Source: Candidatus Bathyarchaeota archaeon BA1
Lineage (GTDB): Archaea > Thermoproteota > Bathyarchaeia > Bathyarchaeales > Bathyarchaeaceae
Reading direction: 5' to 3'
NCBI GenBank assembly: GCA_001399805.1
Contig: LIHJ01000078.1
Coordinates: forward strand, 1-25,663
DNA: 25,663 nucleotides
Of the stretch, positions 1 through 8,924 are shown piece by piece. Both the position numbers and the translations under genes were made by a program. A model generated the notes under the pieces. The model was given only the letters and a program-made list of their open reading frames with translations, was not told the origin of the DNA and ran no database searches. How positions within the stretch are numbered: position 1 is the first letter of the stretch; each line of letters opens with the position of its first letter.

Positions 1-3000
1 CCCATGGCATGGAAGAAAAACTCAATGGGATCTAAACCTTCTCGGTAATTCGAATACACGAAGCCTCTGGCTTTGGGAGAGGGGTCTCCCACTTTAAAGT
101 GGGATAATGCTCGCTCAAGGTACCCCCGCATGATTCGTTTTCCCCGCACGGACTGCTGCCCAACGCAGGCAGTCATCTGACCAATGTTAAGGCTGGACCC
201 TCTCGCCCCAGTTCTCGTCATGACGATGCCGGAGTTATTTATATCAAAGTCTTCGTCTGCGATTCTTCCGGCATTGTCCCTGGCTTCAGCTAGCTCGTTC
301 ATCACATAGATCTCAAAGGATTCGTTAAGGGTTTGACCTGGAAGCCTTTGTAGCGTCCCTTCCTGAAGATCCCTGACCAATTTATGTATACGTTCCTCGG
401 ACTCTTGAACTATTTGATCGATTTTTAATTGGACAGAAGGAGACAACTCCAGATCATCGTAGGAGTAAGTGAACCCCCGCATGGTCATGAAAAGCTTAAG
501 AAGTTGACAGACGCGATTCAGGAACCGCCTTCCCGCGGGGGCTCCATAGTCCTTTATTATTCGATGAAGGAGACTTTCCGACTGCTCAGCACCTATGGAG
601 CTTCTGTCAATTACACCACTTCTTAAAACACCGTCCTTAATAACAACGTAGGCGTCATACGGGCATTCTTCACGAAGACAAGGATCACAACCGCGACAAG
701 TGGTTGCCTTTAAAACGTAATTTAGGTCCCTGGGCAGAAGGAGGCTGAAAACTTGTTTCCCAGACCAAAACGGCTCTGGCTCCTTAACCTCTGGCTCGGG
801 TAAAGGTCCCTCATAATCCGCTGCTAGCACTAGTCTGCAAACATCCTCCTTTGTGAGTAGGGTGGATTTTCGGGTGAGGAGATACGCGGCTGTTATGAAG
901 TCGCGAATCGCTCCTATGATGGGCCCCCCAAACCTCGGTGAAAGAACCTGGTCTTGAACCTGCATGAGAAGACGTGCCTCAGTTTGGGCCTCTTCACTTT
1001 GTGGAATGTGAAGATTCATCTCATCCCCATCAAAATCAGCGTTATAGGGTGGACAAACACAATTTCCAGTTAGAATGCCATTAGCAAAAAAGTTGTGAGA
1101 GGCGTTTTCGGTTGTTATATCTCTCACATCGTCACATTGAACCTCAAAAATAGTTTCAATTGTCTCCCATACTAAGCCGGGCGCGCTCGCAACAGCGGTT
1201 TCTTCGCACCACTTCGTAAATGGAACCAGAAATTCTTTAGGACACTGGATTTTATCAGCATTTCTAGCTTTATAGAACCAGTTAGCCATATCACTACGCC
1301 GTACATAAAATGAGGTAAGGCTTTTTTGAACATCTGAGAATGAGGAGCCTTGCTTCTTTAGACTAAGGAGATTTCTATACGCTTGCCGTCTTTCCTTGAT
1401 CATCTTCTCTTTAATTAATAAATATTCGTATGCATACCGGGCCAGTTGTTCCCGCTTAGCTGCATATCTATAGCCGATTTTTCCAAATAAATTGATAAGG
1501 CTTCGATCAGCTTTCCTAATGTATGCTGTCGTTTTTACGGTTTTAACTCCATTTTTTCTTATGACCCCATCTTTAGTTGAAACCTTGGACACTTGTACCC
1601 CAAAATCTCGAAGTAATGAAGCGATTTCCCCTATAAATTCGATGGAATTATGCCTAAGATTGGATATCTTATTAATTGAGAATGACGGTTGCCTAAATCC
1701 ATAATTTAATGCCGTTGGTGTGGAAAGTTCGCTTCCGAAATATGCTGCTAGAAACTCTTGCTTAATATAGAGTGGCGCATTAAATAGCCATGTCGGAAGG
1801 TGGATTTGCTGGGCGCATTTATCTCCTATTGGTGCGCCTAAAGCAAGTAATATTGCCCAAAGCGGCTTTGAATAGCTAACACAAAATTTGGTTGTGCCAC
1901 TTATTTTTCGTGTTGACCCGTCATGATATTGAATAGTACTTTCTGACGTAGTCGACATGGTCTTTGAAACGTTAAAGCCAAGCGCTTTTACGTCACTTCG
2001 TATTACTTCTAAATCTTCTTCGGTGCCCGTAAATTGTATTTGGTGCTGCAAATGTTTTCTTCGTATCAATTTAAGTGTGCCGTCACCATATATACGTCCA
2101 AGCAAGCGGATGATTATCGGGCATTTTTCGTTACTAAAAGCTAATGGGAGCAAATCCATCAATTTTAACTCTCTCACTATTTCTTGGCACCGACGCTCAT
2201 CATGAACGACTCTTCTAATGTCATCTTCTGTGAGAATGTTAGCGTCATTGTTTTCACGCTTTATGGGATCAACGGGTAGAATGATTACTTTATCACCCTC
2301 ACGCAGTTCCTTAAGCGGCAAAATGCCGCGAGCCGTGTAGATAGGATGATCCTCTGTGGCGATTAAAGTTCTGCCAATTCCCTTGGTCCCAAGCTTATAA
2401 ACTTTAAGACCAAACCGACTTGGGTTAATTTTTAAGTAATGAGTCAGCTTGCTACTGACCAGCTTTCCATCATCATAAACTAGAACCCTCTCCTCCCTCC
2501 AAGTTTTGCCAAGCTCCCCCATTGACAATGCACATTGATCTAACATCACATTGGTTACAGGGGCTACACAGAGATGTAGGCGAAACGTTTTGTATGGCAA
2601 CGCACGAACATAATGCGCCATGATCGACATCCTGTGAAGGGAGGGCTGCCGATTGAAAATAGCGATGTCGCCATCCTTAATGTGGCGCTCCACGATGAAG
2701 CCGGGCTCCAGAGCCCCAGCGACTTTCTCCCGATCCACGACGAATTCTAATCGAATGCGCTTGCCGTCCGGTCTCACCACATAGAGTGCGCCCGGGTACT
2801 TTTCAGGTCCATTTATTACCAGCTTTCGCATCTTGTCAACATTCCATGCTGTGACCTTCTCAGGCACTGAGAGCCTCACGGCTACATCAAGCGGAACTCC
2901 AACCTCATTGATGTCAAGATTTGGGTCCGGAGAGATCACGGTGCGCGCTGAGAAGTCCACCCTTTTCCCGGAAAGATTGCTTCTGAACCTCCCCTCCTTT

Positions 3001-3917
3001 CCCTTGAGGCGCTGTGACAGAGTTTTAAGCGCCCTCCCGGAACGATGCCTCGCTGGGGGGATCCCTGAAGCCTCGTTGTTGATGTAGGTGGTCACATGAT
3101 ACTGCAGAAGTTCAGATAAATCTTGGATGATGAGAGTGGGGGCGCCCGCCTCCATGTTTTCCTTTAATCGTTGATTGATGCGGATTATATCAACTAGTTT
3201 ATGGGTTAAGTCGTCCTCAGATCGGATACCCGACTCCAGGGTGATGGATGGTCTCACGTAGACTGGTGGAACAGGGAGAACTTGAAGAACCATCCACTCT
3301 GGACGCGCGCTCCTTGGGTTGAAACCGAACAATTCCAGGTCCTCATTGGGTATCCGCTCAAGTCGTTCCCGAATCATGCTTGACGTTAATCGCTGAGCCC
3401 CCTCCTCTGAAATCTCATGAAAGGTTGTGGGCTTCGTGAATTCTATCTTAAACTGCGGGGCACCGCAATGGGGACATTCCTTGTTTTTAGCTTCATGCAA
3501 CACTCTCTTATAAAGTGGGTCGGGTACGATTCCCATTAACTCGTGGGCACGTTCAATCCTTGCCTTAATTCTGGCGATTCGATTCATGGGCAGTAGCACG
3601 CGCCCGCAGTTTCTGCAAGTGGCCCCCAGAAGATCGTAAACTATTTTGGTGAAATCAACGTGGATGATGGGAACCGCCAATTCAATGTGGCCAAAGTGTC
3701 CCGGGCATCGTACGGCAGTGTTGCCACACGTCTTACATCGCTGTCTAGGCTCTAGGGTTCCCAATCGACCGTCCATGAGCCCTGATGTTATGGGGGCTCC
3801 ATCCTCATCATAGGTGTCGGCGGTTTGGATCTCCACCACAGAAAGCCTACGTATGTCCTGCGGGGACGGTATCCCGAAATAAAGTTCATCTATAACTTTA
3901 TGGATCTCCATTCCCAT
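1..3917 (-). CDS. rpoA1: DNA-directed RNA polymerase subunit A' (RpoA1), intein-containing, 3' end outside window
   Basis: This is the N-terminal part of the largest subunit of archaeal RNA polymerase and carries the catalytic centre. About 1305 codons are visible and open to the window edge; 503 belong to an intein, leaving about 800 host residues. Visible host features are the zinc-binding segment RCKTCG with CPGHFGH near residues 57-74, a second Cys pair CRNCG, the ECPHCG motif, the KEGRFRSNLSGKRVDFSART segment, and the Mg-binding NADFDGDEM motif after the intein. The ATG at 3917 lies one base after the rpoB stop, with GGAG upstream inside the end of rpoB, so the two genes are almost certainly co-transcribed and translationally coupled. 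The downstream partner subunit A'' would be expected beyond position 1. Identification is secure; only the C-terminus is missing. Confidence 0.97.
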   Translation of the reverse strand, partial: MGMEIHKVIDELYFGIPSPQDIRRLSVVEIQTADTYDEDGAPITSGLMDGRLGTLEPRQRCKTCGNTAVRCPGHFGHIELAVPIIHVDFTKIVYDLLGATCRNCGRVLLPMNRIARIKARIERAHELMGIVPDPLYKRVLHEAKNKECPHCGAPQFKIEFTKPTTFHEISEEGAQRLTSSMIRERLERIPNEDLELFGFNPRSARPEWMVLQVLPVPPVYVRPSITLESGIRSEDDLTHKLVDIIRINQRLKENMEAGAPTLIIQDLSELLQYHVTTYINNEASGIPPARHRSGRALKTLSQRLKGKEGRFRSNLSGKRVDFSARTVISPDPNLDINEVGVPLDVAVRLSVPEKVTAWNVDKMRKLVINGPEKYPGALYVVRPDGKRIRLEFVVDREKVAGALEPGFIVERHIKDGDIAIFNRQPSLHRMSIMAHYVRALPYKTFRLHLCVAPVTNVMLDQCALSMGELGKTWREERVLVYDDGKLVSSKLTHYLKINPSRFGLKVYKLGTKGIGRTLIATEDHPIYTARGILPLKELREGDKVIILPVDPIKRENNDANILTEDDIRRVVHDERRCQEIVRELKLMDLLPLAFSNEKCPIIIRLLGRIYGDGTLKLIRRKHLQHQIQFTGTEEDLEVIRSDVKALGFNVSKTMSTTSESTIQYHDGSTRKISGTTKFCVSYSKPLWAILLALGAPIGDKCAQQIHLPTWLFNAPLYIKQEFLAAYFGSELSTPTALNYGFRQPSFSINKISNLRHNSIEFIGEIASLLRDFGVQVSKVSTKDGVIRKNGVKTVKTTAYIRKADRSLINLFGKIGYRYAAKREQLARYAYEYLLIKEKMIKERRQAYRNLLSLKKQGSSFSDVQKSLTSFYVRRSDMANWFYKARNADKIQCPKEFLVPFTKWCEETAVASAPGLVWETIETIFEVQCDDVRDITTENASHNFFANGILTGNCVCPPYNADFDGDEMNLHIPQSEEAQTEARLLMQVQDQVLSPRFGGPIIGAIRDFITAAYLLTRKSTLLTKEDVCRLVLAADYEGPLPEPEVKEPEPFWSGKQVFSLLLPRDLNYVLKATTCRGCDPCLREECPYDAYVVIKDGVLRSGVIDRSSIGAEQSESLLHRIIKDYGAPAGRRFLNRVCQLLKLFMTMRGFTYSYDDLELSPSVQLKIDQIVQESEERIHKLVRDLQEGTLQRLPGQTLNESFEIYVMNELAEARDNAGRIADEDFDINNSGIVMTRTGARGSSLNIGQMTACVGQQSVRGKRIMRGYLERALSHFKVGDPSPKARGFVYSNYREGLDPIEFFFHAM
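1062..2570 (-). mobile_element. Intein with LAGLIDADG homing endonuclease inside RpoA'
   Basis: A 503-residue in-frame insertion interrupts host sequence between FRLHL and CVCPPYNADFDGDEM. Residue 1 is Cys (splice nucleophile), in the block A context CVAPVTNVML. Block B has TEDH with His75. The endonuclease core shows LLGRIYGDG with Asp163 and FLAAYFGSEL with Glu281 at the two acidic LAGLIDADG positions, so it may be active. Block F is ASHNFFANG with His492. The last residue is Asn503 and the first C-extein residue is Cys, both as expected. The penultimate residue is Gly502, where most inteins have His. Removing the insertion restores a normal RpoA' sequence at the active site. Confidence 0.95.
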
Positions 3918-3918
3918 T

Positions 3919-6900
3919 TTACGTTCTCTCCTTCAATTTTAGACGAGGTGTTATACAAAGGCTCATCAACTCTTGCAAGAGAAGCTTGAAGGCATATGAG
4001 ACCACTATTGGGGAGATCTGCGCCTTGTCCTCACAAATTCGGCACACATACTTGCGTTGCTTGATGTCATAAAAAGCGATGTAACCACATGTCTCACACA
4101 CGCATAAAAGGTACTTATCCGATTCCTCGAGCAATCGGTCTCGCAGCAGCATGGCAACGCCGTGGCCAATTAAACAGTCCCTTTCCATCTCACCGAATCG
4201 CAATCCGCCGCCCCTAGCCCGTCCCTCCGTTGGTTGCCTCGTCAACATTTGAACCTGACCCCTGGCCCTGGCGTGGATCTTGTCTGCAACCATGTGATGG
4301 AGTTTTTGATAAAACACGATCCCCATGAAGATATCGGCACCAAATCTCTCACCTGTGAATCCATTATAAAGAACCTCCCTACCAGTATGACTAAAGCCAA
4401 GATCGATCAACACTTGCTTCAATTCATCAGGCTTTTCATTAATGAAGGGAGTTCCATCGACCGGTCTCCCCCTCGCCGCAGCAACCTTTCCAGCCATGGA
4501 TTCAAGGAACTGCCCGATGGTCATTCGTGAGGGAATAGCGTGAGGGTTGATTATGATGTCGGGGAAAGTGCCGTCTTGGGTAAATGGCATGTCCTCCTGT
4601 GGCACAATCATTCCTATAACGCCCTTCTGCCCATGACGGGAGGCAAACTTGTCACCCAACTCAGGTATGCGTTGATCGCGCACCCTAACCTTCACGAGTT
4701 TGCTACCTTCACCAGTCTCTGTGATGAAGATGTCGTCCACGATACCAGTCTCAGCGGTTCTCATGTCAACAGAGGTGTCCCTCATCGTGGGACCCTTGAC
4801 CTCAAACTCCTTGTATTCCTCTAGGAATCGGGGTGGGCTTGTTCTTCCAATGAGAACATCGCCACCAGCCACCTCGGATTCTAAGCTGATAATGCCGTCT
4901 GTCTCAAGAAGGCGGTAGTATTGTTCACCTCGATACCCCCGGATGCCTGGCTCTGGAATGATAAATCGATCCCTCAAACCTCCGAGATACTGGCGACATT
5001 CTGCCTCATAAATCCGATAGAAGGTGGAGCGCATTAAACCTCGTTCGATGGATGCCTTATTGAAGATGATGGCGTCTTCCATGTTATATCCCTCAAATGA
5101 TATAACGGCTACGATGCAATTTTGTCCAGACGGTCGATGGTCATACCTTATGACGTTCATGGGTTTTGTGTCAACCAGGGGCTTCTGAGGGTAATGGAGG
5201 ATGTGGGAACGAGAGTCAACCCTCTGGAGAAAGTTTGTAGCGTAGATTCCAAGGGCTTGCTTTGCCATAGCTGCTTCGTAGGAATTGCGGGGAGACTGAT
5301 TATGCTCAGCGTAGGGTATGAGGGATGTGCATATTCCGAGAATGGTGTAGGGGGCAATCTCCATGTGGGTGTGCTTCTGAGTCACTTTTTCAAAGCTCAG
5401 AGCCACAAAGACGTTCTCTTCTTCCTCGGCATCAATGTATTCTATGATGCCCTTCCTCACAAGTTCCTCCCAACCCCATTCTTCAGAGCGGATTTTCTCT
5501 ATATGATCTGGCTGCAACTTGGGTATACCATTTTCAACGACTATAAGGGGTCGAAGCACACGTCCCTCATCACAATTAACATGAACTTCTCCCTTTTCCC
5601 CATAAACCCGGGAAAAATAGGCAACATTCACCTCCGTGGATATTTCTCCACTTCTACGTTTTTTCCTAATTTCATTAACAAACCCTTGCGGCGAAATACA
5701 ATAGCCAATGAGACACCCATCCACGAAGACCTTGGCACCCTCTGTCCGTAGGGTTTCGCCCGCTTCCTGAACCGGGATCAGGCCGATTTTATAAAGGCTT
5801 TGCCTAGCCTTTTCAGAGCTCACCCCGACCGAGATGCACGCGGACAAGGCTAGATTCTTCACCAAACCACAGTTTGACCCCTCAGGTGTTTCGTTGGGGC
5901 ACAGCCTCCCCCAATGCGTTGGATGGAGGTCCCTTGCCTCAAAGTTGGGCTGGCTGCGGCTAAGCGGAGACTGTAACCTTCGCAGGTGGCTTAGGGTGGA
6001 GACATGGTTTGTTCGATCGAGAAGCTGTGTGATACCGACTCTTCCTCTCCCCCAGTTGCCTGTTGCGAGGGCATGTTGGAGTCGTTCGGTGATGATCCCT
6101 GGGCGGACGGCTGTGGAAACCGTGATCATTTGGCGTTTGACACCCATTCGTTCGAGTTGATATTTAATGTCGCGGCAAAGATTTCTGAAGGCAATCCTAA
6201 AGAGGTCAGCAAGTAAAGGACCGGCGAGTTTTAGGCGTTTGTTTTTGAAGTGGTCCTTGTCGTCGGTTTTTCGTTTTCCAAGGCGTAATTCGATAATCCT
6301 GCAGGCCATGTCACCGAGGAAGAGCCCCTTATCTCTGCGCTTTTCCATGGTTCGACCGATGTGGGGCAGGAAGTTTCGATCGAGGATACTCTCAGCCTTT
6401 TGGCGGCGGTGTTCCTCCACCTGCCCATGCGCCACACGGCTTCCAATATAAATGATGGCCTCCTTAACCGTGTCGATGCCCAAGGCCTTTTCAAAGGAGG
6501 CATCCAGCCCATCTTGAATGGCCTTGTCGGGTGAAACCGCCTCTGCGATTTCCTTATCGGATTGCAATCCGAGCGCTCGCATCAAGATCACGAAGGGTAT
6601 CTCGGTAGGGACGCCAGGCATGGAAACGTAGATGGCGCCGTCTGACTTCAATCGCAGCTCGATCCTTGCCCTGAAACCAACCGTGGTGGAGAATATTTTG
6701 GATTGATAAACGGGTGTTGCGCCACGGGTGTCAATATCCACAAGGATGCGGTTTGGGGCGAGGTCCTCCAGGGCCACGATCACCCGTTCAGAGCCATTGA
6801 CAATGAAGTAGCCGCCTGGGTCGTTTGGGTCCTCCCCATGCCCAACCAGCTCCTCTTGAGTTAGTTGGGATAAGACGCAAAGCTTGGACTTCAGCATCAC

Positions 6901-7281
6901 GGGGAGATCGCCAATCAAAACAAGTTCAGTATCCCGTTCCCTCTCGTCAATGATTGGGGTCATCTCCAAGGAGATGGGCGCGGCATAGGTGAGGTTTCGG
7001 AAGCGTGCCTCCATGGGATAGATCTCATGAGGATAGCCATCCACCTCGGTGATGTAGGGTCCGCTGATTTTGGATTGAGGGTGAAAGATCCAAACCTTAC
7101 CCAACTTTATCTTGTATGGGCATTCAGGAACCTCGATCTCGATCTCGCCAACCTCATCAACCAACTCTTGCAGGCCGCCGTCAATGAACTCATTATAGGA
7201 GTCGAGGTGTTGCCTAACCAAGCCCTTCTCCTTTAAGAAGGACTCTTGAAGGAGCAAGAGGTCGTCATACGATATTTCCAA
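3919..7281 (-). CDS. rpoB: DNA-directed RNA polymerase subunit B (RpoB), unsplit
   Basis: Second-largest subunit of archaeal RNA polymerase, forming with A' the active-site cleft. The protein is 1120 residues and contains in one chain what many euryarchaea split into B'' and B'. Visible hallmarks are LCPNETPEGSNCGLVKNLA in the middle, GDKFASRHGQKGVIGM, the EMERDCLIGHGVAMLLRDRL segment near the C-terminus, and a C-terminal zinc ribbon with the pairs CETC and CRIC. The start is TTG at 7281: an in-frame TAG lies three codons upstream, and a GGAGG Shine-Dalgarno sits 9 nt before the TTG, so no other start fits. It is followed after one base by rpoA1. No rpoH-like ORF, often found just upstream, is visible. 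Regulation may involve the palindrome at 7307-7326. Confidence 0.98.
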   Translation of the reverse strand: MEISYDDLLLLQESFLKEKGLVRQHLDSYNEFIDGGLQELVDEVGEIEIEVPECPYKIKLGKVWIFHPQSKISGPYITEVDGYPHEIYPMEARFRNLTYAAPISLEMTPIIDERERDTELVLIGDLPVMLKSKLCVLSQLTQEELVGHGEDPNDPGGYFIVNGSERVIVALEDLAPNRILVDIDTRGATPVYQSKIFSTTVGFRARIELRLKSDGAIYVSMPGVPTEIPFVILMRALGLQSDKEIAEAVSPDKAIQDGLDASFEKALGIDTVKEAIIYIGSRVAHGQVEEHRRQKAESILDRNFLPHIGRTMEKRRDKGLFLGDMACRIIELRLGKRKTDDKDHFKNKRLKLAGPLLADLFRIAFRNLCRDIKYQLERMGVKRQMITVSTAVRPGIITERLQHALATGNWGRGRVGITQLLDRTNHVSTLSHLRRLQSPLSRSQPNFEARDLHPTHWGRLCPNETPEGSNCGLVKNLALSACISVGVSSEKARQSLYKIGLIPVQEAGETLRTEGAKVFVDGCLIGYCISPQGFVNEIRKKRRSGEISTEVNVAYFSRVYGEKGEVHVNCDEGRVLRPLIVVENGIPKLQPDHIEKIRSEEWGWEELVRKGIIEYIDAEEEENVFVALSFEKVTQKHTHMEIAPYTILGICTSLIPYAEHNQSPRNSYEAAMAKQALGIYATNFLQRVDSRSHILHYPQKPLVDTKPMNVIRYDHRPSGQNCIVAVISFEGYNMEDAIIFNKASIERGLMRSTFYRIYEAECRQYLGGLRDRFIIPEPGIRGYRGEQYYRLLETDGIISLESEVAGGDVLIGRTSPPRFLEEYKEFEVKGPTMRDTSVDMRTAETGIVDDIFITETGEGSKLVKVRVRDQRIPELGDKFASRHGQKGVIGMIVPQEDMPFTQDGTFPDIIINPHAIPSRMTIGQFLESMAGKVAAARGRPVDGTPFINEKPDELKQVLIDLGFSHTGREVLYNGFTGERFGADIFMGIVFYQKLHHMVADKIHARARGQVQMLTRQPTEGRARGGGLRFGEMERDCLIGHGVAMLLRDRLLEESDKYLLCVCETCGYIAFYDIKQRKYVCRICEDKAQISPIVVSYAFKLLLQELMSLCITPRLKLKERT

Positions 7282-7306
7282 ACGTGTCTAACCTCCGACG
7301 AATTCA

Positions 7307-7326
7307 CGTGCTTTCATGAAAGCACG
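7307..7326. promoter_or_regulatory. Perfect 20-bp palindrome upstream of rpoB
   Basis: CGTGCTTTCATGAAAGCACG equals its own reverse complement, with 10-bp arms and no spacer. It ends 25 nt upstream of the rpoB TTG, just above the Shine-Dalgarno. It could be an operator for a dimeric regulator or, in RNA, a leader hairpin. Its function is inferred from position only. Confidence 0.45.
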
Positions 7327-7434
7327 AAAGTATCACATAGTTTGGTTTGATTCCTTCCAAACCTGGAGATTCCTCCAGTGGGCCGGCGTCATCCGACCCG
7401 AAAAACCGGGTCTCCAAAGACTGCCTCCCCGCCA

Positions 7435-7644
7435 CTACGGGAAGCTAAAAAAACGTAAACCACGCCACCCACTAATAAACTTTACTTCGCGTGGATTCGT
7501 TTTCCGTTTGGTTTCATTTAAAAGGTGTATTAAGAAAATTTGGGCTAGTCTATGGAGGAGATTGAAGAGGTTTGGGAAGCAGGAAGAACGATTCTGCAAC
7601 ATAACTAACAGAAGTATCGTCCCGAGTATTAACATATCAATCAT
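7435..7644 (-). CDS. Possible small membrane protein, unrecognised
   Basis: A 69-residue ORF reading from ATG at 7644. The start is preceded by AGGTGG about 5 nt upstream, and a GTG at 7653 could add three residues. The N-terminus MIDMLILGTILLLVMLQ is strongly hydrophobic and would make one membrane segment or a signal anchor. The rest is basic. It lies between the decayed region and rpoB, in the same direction, about 150 nt upstream of rpoB. I recognise no family, and it is not RpoH. It could be a chance ORF; the evidence is a plausible ribosome site and the hydrophobic N-terminus only. Confidence 0.25.
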   Translation of the reverse strand: MIDMLILGTILLLVMLQNRSSCFPNLFNLLHRLAQIFLIHLLNETKRKTNPREVKFISGWRGLRFFSFP

Positions 7645-7659
7645 TCTATCCACCTAAGC

Positions 7660-8256
7660 CAGATGAGTGATTATTGATGTGTTTCTATACAATTTTAACT
7701 CAGCATCAGCCAGAAGCGTAATGAACGTCCTGGTCGGCGCGTAGAAGCAAACAGACGGAGACACATAGGTCTAGAGCGATTTAGGCTGATTTTTTACTCG
7801 TTGATGAACCTAACTCCCCTTATGTCTTTTAGGTGTTCGTCCCTTGTTATGAGCCTTATGAATCGATAAAAAAATCGAAAGCGATCTTTTATCGATAATG
7901 CGAAGGATCCACCTTCAAAAACATTCATTCCAAAAAAGTGGCGCCCTAGCCGGAATTTCAAATTGATTATAGGAGAATCGTAACCAGCAGATTTTTATCC
8001 CATTTTCAGAATAATTCAAACTAATTAAGGTTGACAACTCGTTGAGCGAAAGTCTTGAAAGTATCTGGTATGACGAATAATTTCTGACGTTAAGAGACTA
8101 TTAGACACATACCGCAACATTTTCACTATTAATTTAAATCCAGATGGGAAAAAGGGACCGGACATACGGGTTTCGCTGAAGATTAAGCCAAACTTTGCGA
8201 TCAACATTGAAGTTGAGCAATGGGCTAGTAGAGGACCTGAAGGCGAAGAAAAACTT
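7660..8256. other. About 600 bases with no gene I can support
   Basis: AT-rich sequence with only short ORFs on both strands. A 44-codon minus-strand ORF begins MNVFEGGS near 7927 but resembles nothing I know. Minus-strand fragments such as ENGIKICWLRFSYNQFEI near 7990 vaguely suggest the C-terminal half of the broken endonuclease at 8257-8749, but I cannot align them. Confidence 0.4.
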
Positions 8257-8749
8257 TCATAGGAAGAGCGTAAAAGTTATTTCTTTTTTGCTTTTTGAGA
8301 CGTGGCCTTCTCCATCTCCAAAGCATCTGATCCACTCTCTTCTAACATCTGAATTGCCAGTCATAATTTCAGAAGGAATCGTCCAGCTATGGCTGTCATA
8401 AGGACCATACCTTAACAAATCATTAACAACAGTCACCCGTCTAATTTCCACCCTTCCTAGCGCGCGCTAAACCAACACGACGATAACTCTCGGTTCGACG
8501 CGGTTTACTTGCCTTTCTATTTCCTTCAACAACCAAATACGCATGAATTCCAGCCTTAGTAGCCGTCATTCTGCTGGCATGCGGAGGCAAAGGGCGCCTA
8601 ACACCTATAAAACTCTTGGGCCCAAGCCAAGCAGTATGCCTCACCACAGTCCTTTTGCCTATCCCCAAAGCATTAGCTATCCTTGAATTGGTGTACCCCT
8701 TCCGTTTCATTTCCTTTGCCTTTTCTATTACCGAAGCATTGATTTTCAT
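8257..8749 (-). pseudogene. Decayed HTH plus LAGLIDADG homing endonuclease
   Basis: Two adjoining minus-strand frames look like one broken gene. The first, ATG at 8749 to a stop at 8441 (102 residues), begins with a helix-turn-helix, KGYTNSRIANALGIGKRTVV, like resolvase or homeodomain-type HTHs. It ends with IHAYLVVEGN and YRRVGLAR, which resemble a degenerate first LAGLIDADG block. The second frame, overlapping it from 8451 to 8257, contains WTIPSEIM followed by REWIRCFGDGEGHVSKSKKE, a clear second LAGLIDADG motif, before a stop. A frameshift and an apparent deletion separate the motifs, and the C-terminal half is missing or unrecognisable. The 102-residue N-terminal part could still be expressed as a small DNA-binding protein; I favour a pseudogene. 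Confidence 0.6.
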
Positions 8750-8843
8750 TTTAAATAAAGAAGGGGCGAAGACCTACATTAAGTCATGTTCACAAGAAAA
8801 CGTGAAAAAGCCCTTATTGACCCAGGTTCAATATGTGGCGCCC

Positions 8844-8874
8844 TTCGGCGGGAAAGACCAGCTTTTCTTTCCCT
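8844..8874 (-). other. tRNA-Asp intron 2 (acceptor stem, between 68 and 69), 31 nt
   Basis: A textbook bulge-helix-bulge: exon CGGC pairs with intron GCCG (four bp), bulges CAA and AAG are three bases each, and the intron helix is GGGAAAG/CTTTCCC. Cutting between bulge bases 2 and 3 joins CCA to GGGC and exactly restores the acceptor strand CCAGGGC followed by G and CCA. Confidence 0.9.
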
Positions 8875-8894
8875 TGGCCGGGATTTGAACCCGG

Positions 8895-8924
8895 GTCTAG
8901 TTGCATAGCGGTAGGCTATGTTAT
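8895..8924 (-). other. tRNA-Asp intron 1 (variable region), 30 nt
   Basis: A bulge-helix-bulge can be drawn: outer helix CCCG/CGGG, central helix CTAG/CTAG, and bulges starting AC on both strands. Cuts after the second bulge base on each side leave the variable region AGAC. Inside, CATAGC and GCTATG form a six-pair stem. Exact ends are ambiguous within the repeated AGAC; these are the bulge-predicted ends. Confidence 0.85.

Noticed and set aside
5122..5751. A 209-codon plus-strand ORF inside rpoB
   Set aside because: It is the antisense shadow of a clearly coding rpoB frame; its translation resembles no protein.
7316..7657. A 113-codon plus-strand ORF upstream of rpoB
   Set aside because: No ribosome site, its start codon lies inside the palindrome, and its composition is not protein-like.
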